From positions 1 through 9,537 of the forward strand of contig JAUIKX010000125.1 in the NCBI GenBank assembly GCA_030430515.1: a DNA stretch of 9,537 bases, read 5' to 3'. Source of the DNA: Gammaproteobacteria bacterium (GTDB taxonomy: Bacteria; Pseudomonadota; Gammaproteobacteria; Pseudomonadales; Azotimanducaceae). Below are positions 6,639 to 9,537 of the stretch, piece after piece (within the stretch, counting starts at the first letter, position 1; each line of letters opens with the position of its first letter). The position numbers and the translations under genes are program-made. The notes under the pieces were generated by a model. The model saw only the letters and a list, made by a program, of their open reading frames with translations. It did no database searches and was not told where the DNA came from.

Positions 6639-7565
6639 CTATGTATAGTCGAAGAAAGCCGGGGAATTGGCTCTCCGGCGCCGCTCACGGTTGAGTAATC
6701 TGGCCATCCAGCCATTAGCTGAATCGGGAAATTCAGCGCCAGGATGCGTCAGGAATGTTACTGCTAGAGTGAGCTGCTTGATATATTCGCGCAGCGTGCA
6801 ACGTACTGTTTTGTGCTCCCGTTGAGTATTGGAATCGGTTGCCTCTGTACGTTCATTCCATAGCGGTGCCAGATACAGATCGAGCTCTCCGGCTTTGAAT
6901 TGCTGAGTGTTTAGCCTTTCGCTTATCGAAGTGTCCTGGGCTTCCTTCAGACTATTGGCCATGCCAGCTTCAACAGGGTTCAGATCGACGTAGCCCATAC
7001 AGGCCAGAAGATCTTCCCGTGTGAGCAGAGCGCCTGAATAGAAGCGCTTTTCGAAAAAATGACCGGTGCAGCCGTCCTCCTTGTTTGCCCATAGAGCAAA
7101 TGGTTGCTTCAGGTGCTGCATGAAACACGATAGTGACCCAAGTGCTTTGCGGCAACGAGCCAGCCGTTCTGGATTCTGCAGAATGGAGTGATATCGAATG
7201 GCTTGTTTCAGGTCGAAGTCTGCGTAGGTCTGCCGGTCGCCAGCGGGAGTCGTAATTGGTTTCGAGTTGAATGCTGAGCACCATCTCTCCGCGACTTCTT
7301 CATCGGACCATGTGTCCGCTTCATTGGGATCGTAATGCACCACGAGATGAAAGTGGTTGCTCATGATCGCGTACCCCATTATTTCAACCGAAAAGTGGTT
7401 GGCAATGTGCCGCAGCCTGTTGAGGAACACCTCCTTGCGATGGGTGTAGTCTCTTCCCGTGATTGGATCCTGACCCATCAGCCAGGCTCGGCGTACACAG
7501 CGAGAGGTAACGTGGTAGTAATTTGCCTGGTTCGGATCCACAAGCTCTGAACGGGGTTTGGTCAT
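6639..7565 (-). CDS. REP-associated tyrosine transposase (Y1_Tnp / IS200-like, RAYT)
   Basis: This HUH-superfamily single-strand transposase has 308 residues from the chosen start. The metal-binding HUH motif is His71-Phe72-His73 in MSNHFHLVV. The predicted nucleophile is Tyr192 in GYVDLNPVEAG, five residues before the NP proline, the same spacing as Tyr115 in E. coli RAYT (YafM, DYIYINP). The segment between them (GHFFEKRFYS) corresponds to the family's W-x-x-RF region. It is longer than YafM (165 residues), with an insertion after the HUH block and a basic C-terminal extension ending in an RERRRR run, so it belongs to a large-RAYT subgroup. The frame stays open upstream to 7730, but that extension is translated from the terminal repeats (FFVRDFFVRD), so ATG 7565 (MTKPRSEL) is preferred; no strong ribosome binding site is seen. 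Both catalytic motifs are intact. Codon use is less GC-rich than in the neighbours, suggesting acquisition. Confidence 0.88.
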   Translation of the reverse strand: MTKPRSELVDPNQANYYHVTSRCVRRAWLMGQDPITGRDYTHRKEVFLNRLRHIANHFSVEIMGYAIMSNHFHLVVHYDPNEADTWSDEEVAERWCSAFNSKPITTPAGDRQTYADFDLKQAIRYHSILQNPERLARCRKALGSLSCFMQHLKQPFALWANKEDGCTGHFFEKRFYSGALLTREDLLACMGYVDLNPVEAGMANSLKEAQDTSISERLNTQQFKAGELDLYLAPLWNERTEATDSNTQREHKTVRCTLREYIKQLTLAVTFLTHPGAEFPDSANGWMARLLNRERRRRANSPAFFDYT

Positions 7566-7678
7566 GCCACCATGTTGGCGTGTGTTCAGAGCTGGCGCGC
7601 GGATGAAGCTACATAGTTTCTGTGAGAGGGTTGCTTGACACGGTGTGATCCAACGAGAGCTGATTCGTATCGGGGAGC

Positions 7679-7695
7679 GGTGTGTGTCCCGAACG
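7679..7695 (-). repeat. Right flanking repeat of the transposase element
   Basis: This is the exact inverted copy of the 17 bases at 6406-6422 (core GTGTGTCCCGAACG on the plus strand). It lies 113 bp upstream of the transposase start codon. Confidence 0.8.
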
Positions 7696-7715
7696 AAGAA
7701 GTCCCGAACGAAGAA
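7686..7715 (+). repeat. Two tandem 15-bp direct repeats
   Basis: The unit GTCCCGAACGAAGAA occurs twice without a gap (7686-7700 and 7701-7715). The first copy overlaps the right inverted repeat, so the second looks like an outward duplication of the element end. Confidence 0.85.
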
Positions 7716-7719
7716 GCCC

Positions 7720-7749
7720 CCCACCACCATCCAGCCGAGTGGCGGTGGG
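7720..7749. repeat. GC-rich imperfect hairpin next to the element end
   Basis: CCCACCACCA (7720-7729) pairs with TGGCGGTGGG (7740-7749) with one mismatch and a 10-nt loop. It lies between the tandem 15-bp repeats and the stop codon of the DUF3501 gene. It could be a REP-like stem adjoining the GTCCC-containing repeat, or part of the DUF3501 operon terminator. On the minus strand it is followed by a G-run and CTTCTT, not a U-tract. Confidence 0.5.
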
Positions 7750-7766
7750 TGGCTCGATTCGCAGTA

Positions 7767-8348
7767 TCAGTCGAGATCTGCGAGTAACGATTCCCGCGTG
7801 GCATCAGACGCCGCGGCCTGCTGCTCGAAGCCTGCGTAGTCGATTCCAAATTGCAGGCCTGCCCCGCCTCTCAACGCGTCGATCGTATGTGCTGGGAGCT
7901 CGAAACGTAAGAAGTGTACAGCTGCAGTTTTTTCTTCGGTGGATCGGTCCAGGTCTTCGTTGGCAATGGCGAACACGCGCTCCCCGTCACCGGCCTGCAC
8001 CCACACCTTGTGCTCGACGCCTGCCAGGCGTGCCAGCGCTTCACGGCGCTCATCGATATCCGGGTACTCGATCATGAACGTCGCCTTCCAGTTGCTGCCA
8101 TCCGGAATGAGCGGGTTGTAGGCATCGAGTTCGTCCTGAATGCCTGCCGCTTCGAATACGCGCTCCACCCGCAGCATCTCCTGAATCTGATACTGAATGG
8201 TCAGTCGATCTTCGAAATACAACGTCGCGTTCGGGCCCAGCGCGACCTGGCGTGGTTTCTTGTGCTCGATGACCTGGGTGCGAAACGCTGGTCGCTTTTC
8301 TGCGTACTGTTCCAGGCTCCAAAGGTCCGAACGATCCAACTTTTTCAT
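7767..8348 (-). CDS. DUF3501 family protein
   Basis: This 193-residue cytoplasmic protein belongs to a conserved family of unknown biochemical function. Family wording is clear: MKKLDRSDLWSLEQYA at the N-terminus, then HKKPRQVALGPNATLYFEDR, the TIQYQIQEMLRVERVFE segment, LDAYNPLIPDGSNWKATFMIEYPD, and the C-terminal EEKTAAVHFLRFEL. The frame is open upstream to 8444, but AGGAG lies six bases before ATG 8348 and homologous proteins begin at MKKL, so this start is chosen. It follows the CCG-domain iron-sulfur gene by 28 bp on the same strand and is almost certainly co-transcribed. From memory, this pair is often found with a rubrerythrin gene, suggesting peroxide or oxygen defence; the rubrerythrin, if present, would lie beyond the right edge. 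Nothing in the sequence gives a catalytic residue. Confidence 0.9.
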   Translation of the reverse strand: MKKLDRSDLWSLEQYAEKRPAFRTQVIEHKKPRQVALGPNATLYFEDRLTIQYQIQEMLRVERVFEAAGIQDELDAYNPLIPDGSNWKATFMIEYPDIDERREALARLAGVEHKVWVQAGDGERVFAIANEDLDRSTEEKTAAVHFLRFELPAHTIDALRGGAGLQFGIDYAGFEQQAAASDATRESLLADLD

Positions 8349-8354
8349 CTTCGT

Positions 8355-8359
8355 CTCCT
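8355..8359 (-). promoter_or_regulatory. Ribosome binding site of the DUF3501 gene
   Basis: AGGAG on the minus strand, six bases before ATG 8348, sits in the 28-bp gap after the iron-sulfur gene. It decides the start in favour of 8348 over upstream in-frame ATGs that fall inside the preceding gene. Confidence 0.7.
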
Positions 8360-8376
8360 GTTGTTTGGACTGAGTG

Positions 8377-9537
8377 TTACGAGCGGATACCGTAGGCGCG
8401 TTTGACCATGGTGACCGGATGTTCGGCCTCATTGCCGCCATCATCGTCGCCGTTGAGTCCGTGTGCGATCAGCCTGCCCGCCATTGGGCAGTCGGAACCG
8501 AATGTCTCCGCTTCAGCATCCTTCACGCGCCTGACAACTGGGCGGGCGATCTTCATGGCCTTTTCATAGGTTTCTGACTTTACGGCATAGGTACCGTCGT
8601 GGCCGGAGCAGCGCTCGATAGCCGTGACCTCGGTGTCGGGGATGAGCGACAGGAAATCCCGGGTCTTCATACCAAAGCTCTGAACCCGCTGGTGGCAGGC
8701 CACGTGGTAGGCAACCTTGCCCAGAGGCTTTTCGAAATCGGTTCTCACAAGGCCAGCTTTGTGTCTGAGCATCAGGTACTCAAACGGATCGAAAAACGCG
8801 GCTTTGACCTTCGCTACATCGGCGTCGTCGGGAAACATCAGCGGCAACTCCTGCTTGTACATCAGCACACAGGAAGGGATTGGCGCGATGATGTCGTAAC
8901 CTTCCTCGATCGCGTTCAGAAAAACCGGCAGATTTTTGTCTTTGAGCGATGCAACTTTGTCCAGATCGCCCAGCTCCAGTTTCGGCATGCCGCAACAGTG
9001 CGCGTCTTTGAGTACTTTTACGGGTACACCGTTGTGGTTGAGCACGCTGATCAGGTCTTCCACCACCTGTGGCTCGTTGTGGTCGCCATAGCATGTCACG
9101 TAGATGGCGACCTTGCCGGTGGTACGCTCGCAGGACTTTGGCTGCAAGCTGCCGCCAACTTCGTCAGCTACTTTTTTCGATATCGGCTTGTGTGTGAAGG
9201 GCGGCAGCGGTGCAGACTCATGAATGCCCACCACACTGTCTCCGAGTTTGCGGAGTGCGCTTGATCCAGCGGCAGCGTTGGCAATCTGCGCCACGCCAGG
9301 CAGCGAAAGCGTATCGAAGATCGGATCGGTGCTCGTGATGATCCGATCGCGCCACTTGGTGTCGCCTTCTTTGAACTTGTAGGCCTTAGCCCGGAGCATC
9401 AGGTGTGGGAAATCTACCTTCCACTCGTGCGGCGGCAGGTAGGGACACTTGGTCTCTGCGCAGAGATCGCAGAGAAAACACTGGTCGACGACGTTCATGT
9501 AGTCGGCTTTGTCGACGCCGTCCACTTCCATGGTGTC
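8377..9537 (-). CDS. HdrB/GlpC-like CCG-domain [4Fe-4S] protein, N-terminus beyond window
   Basis: At least 386 residues are visible and the frame is open to the right edge. Counting from the in-frame Met at 9531, a ferredoxin-type cluster motif CFLCDLCAETKCP occupies residues 18-30 (Cys18, 21, 24, 29). Related proteins carry another Cys cluster before this, so the true start is probably upstream and that Met is internal. Two cysteine-rich CCG-type modules follow: Cys147, Cys179-Cys180-Gly and Cys221; then Cys279, Cys308 in RCSGHDG and Cys348 in SDCPMAG. The second module has CSG in place of CCG, which I recall as normal for this subfamily. Such proteins resemble heterodisulfide reductase subunit B and the GlpC subunit of anaerobic glycerol-3-phosphate dehydrogenase and transfer electrons via [4Fe-4S] clusters. 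No membrane segment is seen. It is the first visible gene of an operon with DUF3501; its electron donor and acceptor are unknown. Confidence 0.88.
   Translation of the reverse strand, partial: DTMEVDGVDKADYMNVVDQCFLCDLCAETKCPYLPPHEWKVDFPHLMLRAKAYKFKEGDTKWRDRIITSTDPIFDTLSLPGVAQIANAAAGSSALRKLGDSVVGIHESAPLPPFTHKPISKKVADEVGGSLQPKSCERTTGKVAIYVTCYGDHNEPQVVEDLISVLNHNGVPVKVLKDAHCCGMPKLELGDLDKVASLKDKNLPVFLNAIEEGYDIIAPIPSCVLMYKQELPLMFPDDADVAKVKAAFFDPFEYLMLRHKAGLVRTDFEKPLGKVAYHVACHQRVQSFGMKTRDFLSLIPDTEVTAIERCSGHDGTYAVKSETYEKAMKIARPVVRRVKDAEAETFGSDCPMAGRLIAHGLNGDDDGGNEAEHPVTMVKRAYGIRS

Larger units (their letters stand above)
6397..7715 (-). mobile_element. Candidate REP-transposase (RAYT) element bounded by inverted repeats
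   Basis: The segment contains one Y1/HUH transposase gene and is bounded by perfect 17-bp inverted repeats at 6406-6422 and 7679-7695. Outside each repeat lies an extra partial copy of its core CGTTCGG: at 6397-6405 on the left and within the second 15-bp unit (7701-7715) on the right. The segment has visibly lower GC than oxyR or the lipid locus. It lies exactly between the 3' ends of two convergent transcription units, a typical landing place for REP-type elements. No target-site duplication was identified, and Y1 enzymes normally make none. The outer limits are uncertain by tens of bases; it may be a domesticated RAYT with its flanking repeats rather than an active transposon. Confidence 0.55.

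Noticed and set aside
7635..7640. Consensus TTGACA as a plus-strand promoter
   Set aside because: No acceptable -10 hexamer lies 15-19 bp downstream and no plus-strand gene follows.
7686..7715. Possible short CRISPR array
   Set aside because: There are only two 15-bp units with no spacer between them, so this is a tandem duplication of the element end.
7566..7730. 55-codon N-terminal extension of the transposase
   Set aside because: It is encoded by the tandem 15-bp repeats and right inverted repeat, giving FFVRDFFVRD, and does not resemble a RAYT N-terminus.
8349..8444. 32-codon N-terminal extension of the DUF3501 protein
   Set aside because: Most of it overlaps the preceding Fe-S gene, and AGGAG six bases before ATG 8348 marks the real start.
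8599..9264. 221-codon plus-strand open frame opposite the Fe-S protein gene
   Set aside because: No recognisable domain; it is antisense to a gene with a complete set of cluster cysteines.

Overview
The window looks like a chromosomal segment of a GC-rich (roughly 60% by eye) proteobacterium, most likely a gammaproteobacterium. The evidence is an OxyR with both redox cysteines at Cys199 and Cys208 (the E. coli numbering), an LpxL/MsbA-type envelope lipid pair, a RluA-type pseudouridine synthase and a DUF3501/Fe-S protein pair. The genus cannot be named from the sequence. No tRNA, rRNA or CRISPR array was seen.

Region 1 (1-4831) is a lipid locus. It starts with the 3' part of an LpxL/HtrB-like acyltransferase gene. 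Next come a complete MsbA-like ABC exporter and, on the minus strand and overlapping its end, an ELM1-family (GT-B-like) protein. Across a 60-bp divergent promoter region lies a two-gene operon: a small acyl carrier protein, then a PLP enzyme that reads as bacterial serine palmitoyltransferase, coupled by an ATGA overlap. The simplest model is that the carrier protein supplies an acyl thioester for 3-ketosphinganine synthesis, and that the acyltransferase, ELM1-like protein and exporter act on or move the resulting sphingolipid or a lipid A-like molecule. That assignment is an inference; no ceramide synthase or ketosphinganine reductase is visible.

Region 2 (4810-6394) holds housekeeping and stress genes: a short RluA-family pseudouridine synthase on the minus strand, divergent from oxyR.

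Region 3 (about 6397-7749) is an insertion-like segment of lower GC. A REP-associated (Y1/HUH) tyrosine transposase gene on the minus strand lies between perfect 17-bp inverted repeats 1.26 kb apart. Both ends also carry partial tandem copies of the repeat core. The 244-bp non-coding stretch downstream of the transposase contains several hairpins, two of them interlocked.

Region 4 (7767-9537) is a minus-strand operon: a CCG-domain [4Fe-4S] protein related to HdrB/GlpC (N-terminus beyond the window), followed by a DUF3501 protein. It is probably a redox or peroxide-defence module. The transposase element sits between the 3' ends of oxyR and the DUF3501 gene, an insertion point that disrupts neither.
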